Positions 27,685-38,600 of a DNA stretch of 64,000 nt are shown piece after piece. The notes under the pieces are model-generated. The model was not told the origin of the DNA, made no database searches, and saw only the letters and a list, made by a program, of their open reading frames with translations. The stretch comes from Rhodanobacter denitrificans (GTDB taxonomy: Bacteria > Pseudomonadota > Gammaproteobacteria > Xanthomonadales > Rhodanobacteraceae): NCBI RefSeq assembly GCF_000230695.2, contig NC_020541.1:930001-994000 (forward strand), read 5' to 3'. How positions within the stretch are numbered: position 1 is the stretch's first letter; the number at the start of each line of letters is the position of its first letter. The position numbers and the translations under genes are program-made.

Positions 27685-28661
27685 GCTCGACGGTTTCCGG
27701 TGACGTGCTGTTCGATGACGTCGAACAGCTGGCCGGCAATGTTAAGCCCGAACTGCGCGTCCAGTTCGCGCACGCAGGTCGGGGATGTGACGTTGATCTC
27801 GGTCAGGTAGTCGCCGATCACGTCCAGCCCGACGAACAGCAGGCCGCGCCGGCGAAGTTCGGGCGCTACCTGGCTCACGATCCAGCGGTCGCGCTCGGAC
27901 AGCGGCACGCCGACGCCGCGCCCGCCCGCGGCCAGGTTGCCGCGGAACTCGTCGCCTTGCGGAATGCGCGCCAGCGCGTACGGCACCGGCTCGCCGTCGA
28001 TCACCAGGATGCGCTTGTCGCCGGCGCTGATCTGCGGGATGTACCTTTGCGCGACCGTGAATTGCCGCCCTTCGCCGTGGGCATCGCCGCCAAGCAGGGT
28101 TTCCAGCATCGAATTGAGGTTGCCGTCGCCGGTCCTGGCCCGGAAGATGCCGCGCCCGCCCATGCCGTCCAGCGGCTTCAGCACCACCTCGCCGTGTTCG
28201 GCGGTGAACCGGCGCAGTTCACCCGCATCGCGCGAGACCATCGTCGGCACGATGCACTGCGGGAATTCCAGCGAGAACAGCTTCTCGTTGCAGTCGCGCA
28301 GCGAGCGCGGGTCGTTGACCACGGCGACGCCGCCGCGCTGAGCCGCTTGCAGCACCATCGTGTCGTAGATGAACTGGGCATTGACCGGTGGATCCTTGCG
28401 CATCAGCACCACGTCCAGTTCGCGCAGGTCGCGCCAGGACGCCGGGCCCAGCGTGTACCAGCGCTGCGGGTCCTCGCGCACGTCGAGCGGGGCGATCCGC
28501 GCCCACGGTTCGCCGTCGCGCAGGGCCAGGTCGCCCTGCTCGAAGTAGTGCAGCGAATGGCCGCGGCGACGGGCTTCGAGCAGCATCGCGAAGCTGGTGT
28601 CCTTGGCTGCCTTGATCGCGCCGATGGGGTCCATCAGCACGCCGACCGAAAGGGTCATCAT
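27681..28661 (-). CDS. gshB: Glutathione synthetase
   Basis: ATP-grasp ligase of 326 residues that joins gamma-glutamylcysteine and glycine. Family features are SVGVLMDPIGAIKAAKDTSFAML at the start, VVLMRKDPPVNAQFIYDTM, VVNDPRSLRDCNEKLF, VVLKPLDGMGGRGIFR, QRYIPQISAGDKRILVIDGEPV and the C-terminal FVGLDVIGDYLTEINVTSPT. Two adjacent ATG codons (28661 and 28658) are possible starts. It is followed by the TonB-family gene with a four-base overlap and is divergent from the pilG operon. Confidence 0.97.
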   Translation of the reverse strand: MMTLSVGVLMDPIGAIKAAKDTSFAMLLEARRRGHSLHYFEQGDLALRDGEPWARIAPLDVREDPQRWYTLGPASWRDLRELDVVLMRKDPPVNAQFIYDTMVLQAAQRGGVAVVNDPRSLRDCNEKLFSLEFPQCIVPTMVSRDAGELRRFTAEHGEVVLKPLDGMGGRGIFRARTGDGNLNSMLETLLGGDAHGEGRQFTVAQRYIPQISAGDKRILVIDGEPVPYALARIPQGDEFRGNLAAGGRGVGVPLSERDRWIVSQVAPELRRRGLLFVGLDVIGDYLTEINVTSPTCVRELDAQFGLNIAGQLFDVIEQHVTGNRRA

Positions 28662-29020
28662 GGTTCTCCGTGGGTGACGCGCCGCGGGGCCGGCATGCGT
28701 CGCAAGGCCGTTATAGCAGGCCGATATACTAAGGCGGCGGCTGCCGGGGCTGTCGAATTGCGACAAGGCCGGCAGACCTGCGCTGTCGCCGGTGGCCAGA
28801 TGGTGCCACTATGGGTCACCCGGCAGCGGCAGCCGGTGGCGCGGCGATTATTGCTTGACAGTCTTGGCGGGCAGGCAGTAAACAGCAAAGTCACTGGATT
28901 CACCGTCTTAGAGCGGTTGTTGTTGGCCTTTTCGACATTTTTTTACATGCATACCATCCGGCATGGCTGTTGCATGTCTTGTTGACTATCCTGAGCTCGG
29001 GCGGGCCGCAGGGGGAGTGA
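28662..29020. other. Intergenic region between divergent gshB and pilG
   Basis: A 359-base gap. It has no protein-coding signal of its own but carries the promoter region of the pil-chp operon. The T-rich tract around 28920-28945 (TTGTTGGCCTTTTCGACATTTTTT in part) is unusually AT-rich for this genome and would suit an upstream activator or curved-DNA segment. A candidate sigma-70 promoter lies at 28855-28884. Confidence 0.5.
28855..28884 (+). promoter_or_regulatory. Candidate sigma-70 promoter of the pilG operon
   Basis: A perfect -35 hexamer TTGACA at 28855-28860 is followed, with an 18-base spacer, by TAAACA at 28879-28884, a weak -10. It is about 140 bases upstream of pilG. The -35 match is strong, but the -10 is poor, and other promoters in the gap are possible. 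Confidence 0.35.
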
Positions 29021-29431
29021 GTGAATTTGAACATGAGCGCTAACGAGTTGGACGGTCTGAAGGTCATGGTGATCGACGACTCGAAGACCATCCGCCGCAC
29101 GGCGGAAACCCTGCTGAAAAAAGAGGGTTGCGAGGTGCTGACCGCCGTCGACGGCTTCGAGGCACTCGCCAAGATCTCCGACCAGAAGCCCGCCATCATC
29201 TTCGTCGACATCATGATGCCGCGGCTGGACGGCTACCAGACCTGCGCGCTGATCAAGAACAATCCGCAGTTTCGCGCCACGCCGGTGATCATGCTGTCCT
29301 CCAAGGACGGCCTGTTCGACAAGGCGCGCGGCCGCATCGTCGGCGCCGAGCAGTATCTGACCAAGCCGTTCACGCGGGACGAACTGCTTGGTGCCATCCA
29401 TCGCCACGTCAGCACGGTATCGAGCCACTGA
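29021..29431 (+). CDS. pilG: Twitching motility response regulator PilG
   Basis: Stand-alone CheY-like receiver of 136 residues. It has KVMVIDDSKTIRRTAETLLKKEGCEV with the acidic pair, phosphoacceptor Asp in IIFVDIMMPRLDGYQTC, VIMLSSKDGLFDKARGRIVG and EQYLTKPFTRDELL with the conserved Lys. PilG is one output of the Pil-Chp system and promotes pilus extension. The GTG at 29021 sits 5 bases after the GGGGG of a ribosome site (29011-29015); the ATG at 29033 is a possible alternative. Confidence 0.96.
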   Translation: MNLNMSANELDGLKVMVIDDSKTIRRTAETLLKKEGCEVLTAVDGFEALAKISDQKPAIIFVDIMMPRLDGYQTCALIKNNPQFRATPVIMLSSKDGLFDKARGRIVGAEQYLTKPFTRDELLGAIHRHVSTVSSH

Positions 29432-29453
29432 CTGCAGATTCCGAGGGGGACCA

Positions 29454-29825
29454 GTGGCCACCATTCTCATCATCGACGACTCGCCGACCGACGTGCGCGT
29501 GTTCACCACGCTGCTTGAGCGGGCCGGGCACCAGGTCGTTGCCGTCAGCAGCGCCGAGGAGGGCATCGAGCGCGTGCGCACCGACATGCCCAACCTGGTC
29601 ATCATGGACGTGATCATGCCCGGCATGAACGGTTTCCAGGCCACGCGTACGCTCACGCGCGACCCGAAGACCCAGAACGTGCCGATCGTGATGATCACCA
29701 CCAAGTCGATGGAGACCGACCGCGTCTGGGGGCTGCGCCAGGGCGCCCGGGCGTTCATCACCAAGCCGGTGAACGAAAAAGAGCTGCTGGCGTGCATCAA
29801 CGAATTGCTGCCGAGCGAGAAATGA
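29454..29825 (+). CDS. pilH: Twitching motility response regulator PilH
   Basis: Stand-alone receiver of 123 residues with TILIIDDSPTDVRVFTTLLE, the phosphoacceptor Asp in LVIMDVIMPGMNGFQATR, VMITTKSMETDRVWGLRQGA and AFITKPVNEKELL. PilH is the second output regulator of the Pil-Chp system and counters PilG. It starts with GTG at 29454 after a GAGGGGGA ribosome site. Its stop overlaps the pilI start (ATGA). Confidence 0.96.
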   Translation: MATILIIDDSPTDVRVFTTLLERAGHQVVAVSSAEEGIERVRTDMPNLVIMDVIMPGMNGFQATRTLTRDPKTQNVPIVMITTKSMETDRVWGLRQGARAFITKPVNEKELLACINELLPSEK

Positions 29826-30361
29826 ACCCGTACGTCAACCGCACCCCGTTCGAGATCCTGGCCCGTTACGAGCGACTGTCGCTGGCGCATGCGTCGGATA
29901 CGCAGGACAAGCTGGAAGCGCCCGGGTTGTGGCGCGGCATCGGTTTCCGGGTCGGTTCGCGGCTGCTGGTCAGCGGCATCGACGAAATCAACGAATTGCT
30001 GGCGGTGCCGGTGCTGACCCCGGTGCCCGGCACCCAGCCGTGGCTGCTGGGCGTGGCCAACGTGCGTGGCAACCTGGTGCCGGTGATCGATTTCGGCCGC
30101 TTCCTGTTCGGCGATCGCACCCAGCACACCGACCGTACCCGCCTGCTGGTGGTGCGCCAGGGCGGCGGCAACGTGGCGCTGCTGGTGGACGAGGTGTTCG
30201 GTCAGCGCACGGTGGACGAAGAGCAGCGGCGCGAGGCGGGGCGCGAGGAAGATCCGCGACTGGCCCGTTTCGTCGACAGCCGGGTAGGCGAGCAGCAGTT
30301 GGCCGTTTTCAGCATGAACCGGCTGGTGCGCGCACCGGACTTCCGGCAGGCCGCGGCCTGA
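29822..30361 (+). CDS. pilI: CheW-like adaptor PilI
   Basis: Protein of 179 residues with a CheW domain: GIGFRVGSRLLVSGIDEINELLAVP, WLLGVANVRGNLVPVIDFGRFLFG and RLLVVRQGGGNVALLVDEVFG. These are the strands that link receptor and kinase. The N-terminal segment NPYVNRTPFEILARYERLSLAHA is the PilI-specific leader. It overlaps pilH by four bases. It couples the PilJ chemoreceptor to ChpA. Confidence 0.96.
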   Translation: MNPYVNRTPFEILARYERLSLAHASDTQDKLEAPGLWRGIGFRVGSRLLVSGIDEINELLAVPVLTPVPGTQPWLLGVANVRGNLVPVIDFGRFLFGDRTQHTDRTRLLVVRQGGGNVALLVDEVFGQRTVDEEQRREAGREEDPRLARFVDSRVGEQQLAVFSMNRLVRAPDFRQAAA

Positions 30362-30491
30362 CATCGGGGCAGGGCCGCAGTGACATGAAGGGCCGGCGCC
30401 CGCGTGGGCCGGAAACGTGGGACAAGCATTCCCTGGCCGGTACCCACTGCGCGGGGCCGGCAGCGTAATCAGTTAGACGGATGAGGTGAAC

Positions 30492-32522
30492 ATGAGCACT
30501 ACAGGGGGCGTCAGCAGGGAACGCGGTTATACCGCACTCATTGTCCTGCTGCTGATTGCGATCGGTTTTGCGGCGCTGGACTTTTTCCTGCTCAACCAGA
30601 AGAACGGCGAGGATCGCCAGGCGATCGCGCTGACCACGCAGATCCAGGTGCTGTCGCAGCAGACGGCGAAGTTCGCGCTGGAATCGGCAGACGGCAACAC
30701 CGACTCCTTCAAGGAGCTCGAATCCACCCGCAACGCGATCGACTCCGCCGTGCAGCGACTGGACAAGGGCGACCCCAAGAGCGGCATGCAGCCGTATTCG
30801 GACAACAACGCCACGCCCGCCGGCCGTGCGGTGAGCGCGCTCGACGCTTCCTGGAAGCAGCTCGATGCCGACATCGGCAAGATCCTCTCCAACAAGGCGG
30901 TGGTGCTCGACTCCGGCCAGCGCGCAAGTACCCTTTCGCAGCAGATGCCACTGCTCAACTCGAGCATGGAGCAGGTGGTCAACATCCTGCAGCAGCGCAA
31001 CGGCAGTTCCGAACAGATGCTGGGCACCTCGCGCCAGATGCTGTCCGCTGACCGCATCATCCGCCGCGTGCAGGAAGTGCTGCAGGGCGGCGACAGTGCC
31101 CAGTCGGCGGCCGATGGCCTGTCGCGCGACGCGCAGCTGTACGGCAGCGTGCTGAAGGGCCTGATCGAGGGCAACCCCGACAGCGGCGTGCGGCCGATCA
31201 ACGACGCCAATGCGCGCAAGATCCTCACCGACATGGACGCCAGCTGGGCCCAACTGGCCGACCCGGTGGCCAAGCTGGTCGCCGCCGCCGGCAACATCGC
31301 CGACGTGAAGCGCGCGGGCAACCAGGCCTCGCTGGATTCGCAGACCGTGCTGCTGCGCGCGAACGACCTGTCCGAGCAGATCGGCAAGCTGCCGCTGCGC
31401 CGGCTGTTCCCGAACGTGTGGTGGGGCCTGCTTGGTGCGATCGCCGCGGTGGCGTTCGCCCTGCTGCTGGTCATCACCCTGGTGCGCGACCAGCGCCGCC
31501 GGTTCGCCCAGAGTACCGAGCTGAACCAGCGCAACCAGGAGGCGATCATGCGCCTGCTGGACGAGATGGGCTCGCTCGCCGAAGGCGACCTGACCGTGAA
31601 GACCACGGTGTCGGAGGACATCACCGGCGCGATCGCCGACTCGGTGAACTACGCCATCGACGAGCTGCGATCCCTGGTGACCACCATCAACGAGACCTCC
31701 GAGCAGGTGTCGTCCTCGGCGCAGGAAACCCAGACCACCGCCCGCCACCTGGCCAACGCGGCCGAGCAGCAGGCGCAGCAGATCAGCACCGCGACCTCGG
31801 CGATCAACCAGATCGCCAGCTCGATGGATGATGTGTCGAAGAATTCCGCCGAGTCGGCCGACGTGGCCGAACGCTCGGTGAAGATCGCCTCCCACGGCGC
31901 CGAAGTGGTGCGCGAGACGATCTCCGGCATGGACTCGATCCGCGACCAGATCCAGGAAACCTCCAAGCGCATCAAGCGCCTGGGCGAATCCTCGCAGGAG
32001 ATCGGCTCGATCGTGGAACTGATCAACGACATCGCCGAGCAGACCAACATCCTGGCCTTGAACGCGGCGATCCAGGCGGCCTCGGCCGGCGAGGCGGGCC
32101 GCGGTTTCGCGGTGGTGGCGGACGAAGTGCAGCGACTGGCGGAGCGCTCGACCAGCGCGACCAAGCGCATCGAGACGCTGGTGCAGACCATTCAGTCCGA
32201 TACCAACGAAGCGGTGAACTCGATGGAGCAGACCACCGCCGAAGTGGTCGCCGGTGCGCGCCTGGCCGAGGATGCCGGCAGCGCGCTGGGCGACATCGAG
32301 CGCGTGTCGCACGACCTGTCCGCGCTGATTCAGAACATCTCCACCGCGGCGCGCGAGCAGTCCGCGGCGGCAACCGATATCTCGGTATCAATGAACGCAA
32401 TTCAGGAGATCACTTCGCAGACCTCGCAGGGCGCGAGCCAGACCGCCGACTCGATCGGTACGCTGGCCCAACTGGCGAGCGACCTGCGGCGATCGGTGGC
32501 GCACTTCAAGCTGCCGGGTTGA
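30492..32522 (+). CDS. pilJ: Chemoreceptor PilJ (methyl-accepting protein)
   Basis: Receptor of 676 residues. It has an N-terminal membrane segment (residues about 12-33, [21 protein letters not shown]), a large periplasmic region with PilJ repeats ([25 protein letters not shown]), a second membrane segment at [19 protein letters not shown], then HAMP and the long cytoplasmic coiled coil. The hairpin tip includes [20 protein letters not shown], followed by the [21 protein letters not shown] signature. ATG 30492 has a GAGG ribosome site and an upstream GTG at 30486 is less well placed. It senses pilin or surface contact. Confidence 0.96.
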   Translation: MSTTGGVSRERGYTALIVLLLIAIGFAALDFFLLNQKNGEDRQAIALTTQIQVLSQQTAKFALESADGNTDSFKELESTRNAIDSAVQRLDKGDPKSGMQPYSDNNATPAGRAVSALDASWKQLDADIGKILSNKAVVLDSGQRASTLSQQMPLLNSSMEQVVNILQQRNGSSEQMLGTSRQMLSADRIIRRVQEVLQGGDSAQSAADGLSRDAQLYGSVLKGLIEGNPDSGVRPINDANARKILTDMDASWAQLADPVAKLVAAAGNIADVKRAGNQASLDSQTVLLRANDLSEQIGKLPLRRLFPNVWWGLLGAIAAVAFALLLVITLVRDQRRRFAQSTELNQRNQEAIMRLLDEMGSLAEGDLTVKTTVSEDITGAIADSVNYAIDELRSLVTTINETSEQVSSSAQETQTTARHLANAAEQQAQQISTATSAINQIASSMDDVSKNSAESADVAERSVKIASHGAEVVRETISGMDSIRDQIQETSKRIKRLGESSQEIGSIVELINDIAEQTNILALNAAIQAASAGEAGRGFAVVADEVQRLAERSTSATKRIETLVQTIQSDTNEAVNSMEQTTAEVVAGARLAEDAGSALGDIERVSHDLSALIQNISTAAREQSAAATDISVSMNAIQEITSQTSQGASQTADSIGTLAQLASDLRRSVAHFKLPG

Positions 32523-32625
32523 CATCGGCCGGGCCGGTTGCCGGCCCGATTGAGCAAAGCACAAGACAGGGGGCAGTCTCGGTGGTTGCAGGATGCTTGC
32601 GTTGTGCAACCGTTGAGAGAGGCGC

Positions 32626-35600
32626 ATGAGACTTCAAGACCACATCGATTTCACCACGCTGCAGTGGGTCAAGCCGGAGCTCGACGACACCTTGTCGATC
32701 GCCCGCGAGGCGCTGGAGTCGTACGTCGACAACCCGGGCAAGCGCGACTACATGCGCACCTGCGCGGATCACCTGCACCAGGTGCAGGGCACCTTGCGGA
32801 TGGTCGAGCTGTACGGCGCGGCGATGGTGACGGCAGAGATGGAGGCGCTCGCCATCGCCCTGCTGGGGGATCACGTCACCTATCGCGAGGAAGCCTACGC
32901 CGCGCTGATGCGCGGCCTGATGCAACTGCCCGACTACCTGGAACGGCTGTCCAGCGGCCACCGCGACGTGCCGGTGGTGCTGCTGCCGTTGCTCAACGAC
33001 CTGCGTGCCAGCCGCGAGCAGGAGCCGCTGCCCGAATCGGCGATGTTCCACCCGAACCTCGATGCGTTCCTGCCGGAGCAGGCGCCCGCGGCGATGAGCG
33101 AAGCCTACGCCGAGGCGCATCGCGGCGAACTGGTGGACCTGCGCCTGCGCTTCCAGCAGCAGTTGCTGGGCTGGTTCCGCGGGCAGAACGCCGCGCAGCA
33201 GCTGGTCAACATGCGCAAGACCCTGCTGGCGATCACCGCGCGCTGCCATCACGTGCATGGCCGGCGCCTGTGGTGGATCGCCGCCGGCGTGCTGGAAGGC
33301 CTGGAGCAGGGCGCGCTGAAGGGACAGGCCGGCGAAATCCGCCAGCTGATCGGCAAGGTCGACCGCCACATCCGCCTGCTGATCGAGCAGGGCGAGGACA
33401 GCCTGCGCGGCGGCGAAGCGGACGACGTGGCCTGCAAGCTGCTCTACATCGTGGCCCAGGCCAAGCAACGCAGCCCGCAGATGGAGCTGTTGCGCGGCAC
33501 GTACGCGCTGGACGGCCTGCTGCCCGATGCCGGTGAACTGGAACACGCGCGCGGCTCGATGGCCGGGCACAACCGCGCACTGCTCGATTCGGTGTCGCGC
33601 GCGCTGAAGGACGACCTGCTGCGCGTCAAGGAGGCGCTGGACCTGTTCCTGCGCCAGCAGAACGGCGATCCGGCGCAGCTGGCCGCGCAGGGCGAAGTGC
33701 TCGAGCGCGTCGGCGACACGCTGGGCATGCTGGCGCTGGCGGTGCCGCGCCGGGTAGTCACCGAACAGCGCCGGGTGCTCGACGAGATCGCCAACCGCAT
33801 GCGCGCGGCCGACGAGGAGACCCTGCTCGACGTGGCCGGCGCGCTGCTGTACGTCGAGGCGTCGCTGGACGACCACATCGAAAGCCTCGGTTCCGAGGAA
33901 GAAGCAGGCACGAACGACGCCATGCCCGGCCTGCCGCGCAGCGAAGCGCTGGGTGTGGTCACCACGCTGATGCAGGAGGCGATCGCCAACACCGGCAGGG
34001 TCAAGGACGCGATCGTCGCGTTCGTCGAATCCGGCTGGGAGCATGATCGCCTGGCCGGCGCACCGGCGCTGATGGAAGAAGTCGCCGGCGCCATGCACAT
34101 GCTGTCGTCGCCGCGCCCGGCCGAGCTGGCCCAGGGCGTGGGCCGTTTCATCGGCAACGAATTGCTGGATGACCGGCGCGTACCGAGCGGCGCACAGATG
34201 GACCAGCTGGCCGATGCGCTGGCGGCGCTGGAGTACTACCTGGAGGCGGCGCGCGAGCATCGCGGCGGACTGGAACACATACTCGACGTGGCCGAGCACA
34301 GCCTCGGCCTGCTCGGCTATTGGCCACTGCCGTCGGCACGCGCGGCGTCTGCCGCGCCGACGGCACCCGAGGCAGCGCCGGTCGAATCCGCCGCTGCGGG
34401 CGAGCAACACCCCGAACTGTCCGAGTCCGTCAGCCTGCTGCCGGGCGAGGACCTGGGGCAGCTCTTCGTCGGCGACAGCCATACCCCCGCCGCACCCACC
34501 CACGACCTGGACGGGCTGCGCCTGGCGCAGACCGAAACCACCGCGCCGACCGCCCTGGATCACTCCGCGGCCGACGCGTCGGGCGAGGACTGGATCGAGA
34601 TCGAGGAGGAGGTGGTCGAGCAGGTGCCGGTGCGCGACGCGCTGGCGGCGAACACCAGCTTCAACGTCAATGCCGAGGGCATCGACGACGACATCCGCGA
34701 GATTTTCCTGGAGGAGATGCAGGAGGAAATCGACAACCTGCGCAGCGCCGAGAAACTCTGGCTGGCCGATCCCGCGCAGATTTCGTCGCTGGTCGGCATC
34801 CGCCGTTCGTTCCACACGCTGAAGGGCTCGGGCCGGTTGGTCGGTGCCGGCGTGCTGGGCGAGTTCGCGTGGAAAGTGGAGGACATGCTCAATCGCGTGC
34901 TGGACAACACCATCCAGCCGGACGACAACGCGCAGGCGCTGGTGCGGCATGCGATCGATGCGCTGCCGCAATTGCTGGCCGCGCTCAAGGGCGAGGGCGC
35001 ACCGGGTGCACCGCTCGGCGCGATCATGCATACCGCCGAACAGCTCGCGGCGGGCAACCCCGCGCGGGTGGAGGATCACGCACCGCGGGCGATGGAGACG
35101 GTGCGCCGCGTGGTGCGCCGGCGCGTGCCGCGGATCGACACGGCGGCCGAGGCCATACCCACGGCAGGTCTGACCGACGCGAGTGCCGCATCCGTCACGC
35201 CGGAGCCGGCCGAGTCCGTGCAGGCCATGGCGATGCCGGTGATGCCGCCGGTGGATCCGGTGCTGCTGGAGATCCTGCGCAGTGAAGTGGCGCAGTACCT
35301 GCAGACCATTCGCGCCGCGATCCAGCGCAGCGACGACGAGTTGCCGATCGGCGAGGAACTGCTGCGCGCCGTGCACACGCTGCATGGGGCGATCGCGATG
35401 GTCGACATCCCGCTGCTGACGCAGCTGCTGTCGCCGCTGGAAGGCCTGTTCAAGCGTCTGCGCGCCGCCAACCTGCCGCTGTCCTCCGAGGGCCTGCGCC
35501 TGCTGGGCCAGGCGGTCGACGCGGTCGACCACGTGATGGGCCAGTTCGACGCGGTCGAGCCGCAGCTGCCGGACGCCGATGCGCTCACCGCGCAGATCAC

Positions 35601-38600
35601 CCGCATGCGCGACCGCTATCCCGAATCGAAGGTGGCGCACGTCGTGTTCGAGCCGCAGGCCGAAGAGGCCGAGTCGGCAGAAACCACCGACACGATGGAC
35701 AACGTCGACGCCGAGCAGGCGATCATGGCCGACTCGCTGGAAGCCGGCATGGCCGAGGTCGCGGCGGCACGGAACGAAACGGCATCCGCCGACGTGCCAG
35801 CCGACACCGACGAAATGTCGGACATCCATCCGGATGATGCGCGCCACGCCGAGCTGACTGCCGAACTGGTGGCGGCACTGGGCGCCTTTGAGCCCGAGCA
35901 GACCGTCGCCGAAAAGCTGGCGGCCGAGCAGGCCGCGGCGGCGCAGGTCGCAGCGGAGAAACTGGCGGCCGAGCAGGCCGCGGCGGCGCAGGTCGCAGCG
36001 GAGAAGCTGGCCGCCGAGCAGGCCGCGGCGGCACAGGTCGCAGCGGAGAAACTGGCTGCCGAGCAGGCCGCGGCGGCGCAGGTCGCAGCGGAGAAACTGG
36101 CCGCCGAGCAGGCCGTGGCGGCACAAGCCGCAGCGGAGAAGCTGGCCGCCGAGCAGGCCGCGGCGAGCCGTGCGACGGAGGAAGCGGATGCCGCGACGCC
36201 GCCGGAGCCCACGTATGCCCTGGCCGGTTCCGGCCAGATCGACGCCGACCTGCTGGAAGTCTTCATCGACGAGGCACGCGAGATCCTCGACCACGCCGAC
36301 GACGTGCTGGCCCAGTGGCATGCCGAGCCGGCCGAACTGGCGCACGTGCCGGAGCTGCAGCGCGACCTGCATACCCTGAAGGGCGGTGCGCGCATTGCCG
36401 GCCTGGCTGCGATGGGCGATCTCAGCCACGCGATCGAGACCCTGCTGGAGAAGCCGATCCGCGATACGTCGAAGACCGGGTCGCTGATCGCCGCGCTGGA
36501 GGCCAGCTTCGACCAGTTGCACGCCCTGGTGCAGCAGGTGGCACAGGATCGGGCGATTGATTACCCGCGGGCGATGATCGACCAGCTGCTGGCGCTGGCC
36601 GGCGAAACGACGCTGGCCGACGACCTGGTGCCGATGGCGGCCGCGATGCCGGCGCCGGTTGCGGCCGCGCCGTCGCCGGCGGTTCCCGCGGCAGGTGAGC
36701 TCGGGCTGCCCGAACTGATGCCGGAGACGGAGGAGGAAGTGCGCTCCTCGCAGGAGCAGATCCGCGTTCGCGCCGACCTGCTCGACAATCTGGTGAGCCA
36801 TGCCGGCGAAGTGGCGATCTACCGTTCGCGGCTGGAACAGCAGGTCGCCGGCTACCGCTTCAACCTGGTCGAACTGGAACAGACCGTGGCGCGCCTGCGC
36901 AGTCAGCTGCGCATGCTGGAAATCGAGACCGAGGCGCAGATCATCGCGCGCTTCCAGCGCGAGCATCGCGAGGCGGGCATGGCGGCGTTCGATCCGCTCG
37001 AGCTCGACCGCTACTCGCAGCTGCAGCAATACTCGCGTGCACTGGCCGAGTCGGTATCCGATCTGGTGTCGATCCAGAACATGCTGGACGAACTGACCCG
37101 CCAGGCCGAGACCCTGCTGATCCAGCAGTCGCGGGTCAGTACCGAACTGCAGGACGGCCTGCTGCGCACGCGCATGCTGCCGTTCGACACGATGGTGCCG
37201 AACCTGCGCCGCACGCTGCGCCAGGCCGCGCAGGAGCAGGGCAAGCACGCCCAGCTCCACGTGGACGGCGCCCACGGCGAAATGGACCGCAACCTGCTCG
37301 ACCGCATCAAGGCGCCGTTCGAGCACATGCTGCGCAACGCGATCGCGCACGGTATCGAGACCCCGGCCGAACGGCGCAAGGCCGGCAAGCCGGTCGAGGG
37401 CGCGGTGAACATCACGGTCGCGCGCGAGGCCACCGAAGTGGTGATCCGGGTCAGCGACGACGGTCGCGGCCTGAACCGCGAGGCGATCCGCAAGCGCGGC
37501 GTCGAACGCGGCCTGCTGCGCGCCGAGACCCGGCCGACCGACAACCAGCTGCTCTCGCTGATCACGCAGACCGGCTTCTCCACCGCCAGCCAGGTGACCC
37601 AGCTGGCCGGTCGCGGCGTCGGCATGGACGTGGTGGCGAACGAGATCAAGCAGCTAGGCGGTTCGCTGTCGATCGAGTCCGAAGAAGGCAAGGGGACCAC
37701 CTTCGTCCTGCGCCTGCCGTTCACCCTCGCGGTGACCCAGGCCATCCTGGTGCGCATCGGCGAGGCCACGTTCGCGATCCCGATGACCTCGGTGCAGGGC
37801 GTGGCGCGGGTCAATCCGGACGATCTGACCGCGCTGATGGCCGAGGACGAACCCTCGTTCCAGTACGGCAACGAGGCGTACGGCATCCACGACCTGGCCG
37901 AATTGCTGGGCCTGCCGCCGGGCCTGCCGACCGAGGACGAGCAGCAGCCGCTGCTGCTGACCCGCGCCGGCGACCTGCGTGCGGCGATCCGCATCGACGC
38001 GGTGCTCGGTTCGCGCGAGATCGTGGTCAAGTCGGTCGGCCCGCAGATCAGCTCGGTGCCGGGCCTGCTCGGCGCGACCATCATGGGCGATGGTTCGGTG
38101 CTGATCATTCTCGACCTGGCGCCGCTGGTTCGCCACGGCATGATCCGGCGCGAACAGCGCCTGGCCGAAGGCCTCAGCGCGGTCCAGGCGCCGGTGGTCG
38201 AGGAAGTGGCGACGAAGCCGCTGGTGATGGTGGTGGACGACTCGATCACCATGCGCAAGGTCACCAGCCGCGTGCTGGAGCGTCACGAGTACGAGGTCAG
38301 CACGGCGAAGGACGGCGTCGATGCACTGGAGAAACTGCACGAGCGCGTGCCGGACCTGATGCTGCTGGACATCGAGATGCCGCGCATGGACGGTTACGAG
38401 CTGGCGACCCACATGAAGGCCGATCCGCGGTTGCGCGAGGTGCCGATCATCATGATCACCTCGCGCAGCGGCGACAAACACCGCCAGCGTGCGTTCGACA
38501 TCGGGGTGGACCGCTATCTCGGCAAACCGTACCAGGAGGCCGAGTTGCTGGTGCAGATCGGGGAGGTGCTGGAACAGCGTGCAGTGGAGCCGGTTCATGA

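Noticed and set aside
32506..37350. A 1614-codon open frame antisense to chpA
   Set aside because: Long antisense frames are expected in DNA this GC-rich. Its translation is low-complexity Arg/His/Gln-rich sequence, and the sense strand carries clear kinase domains.
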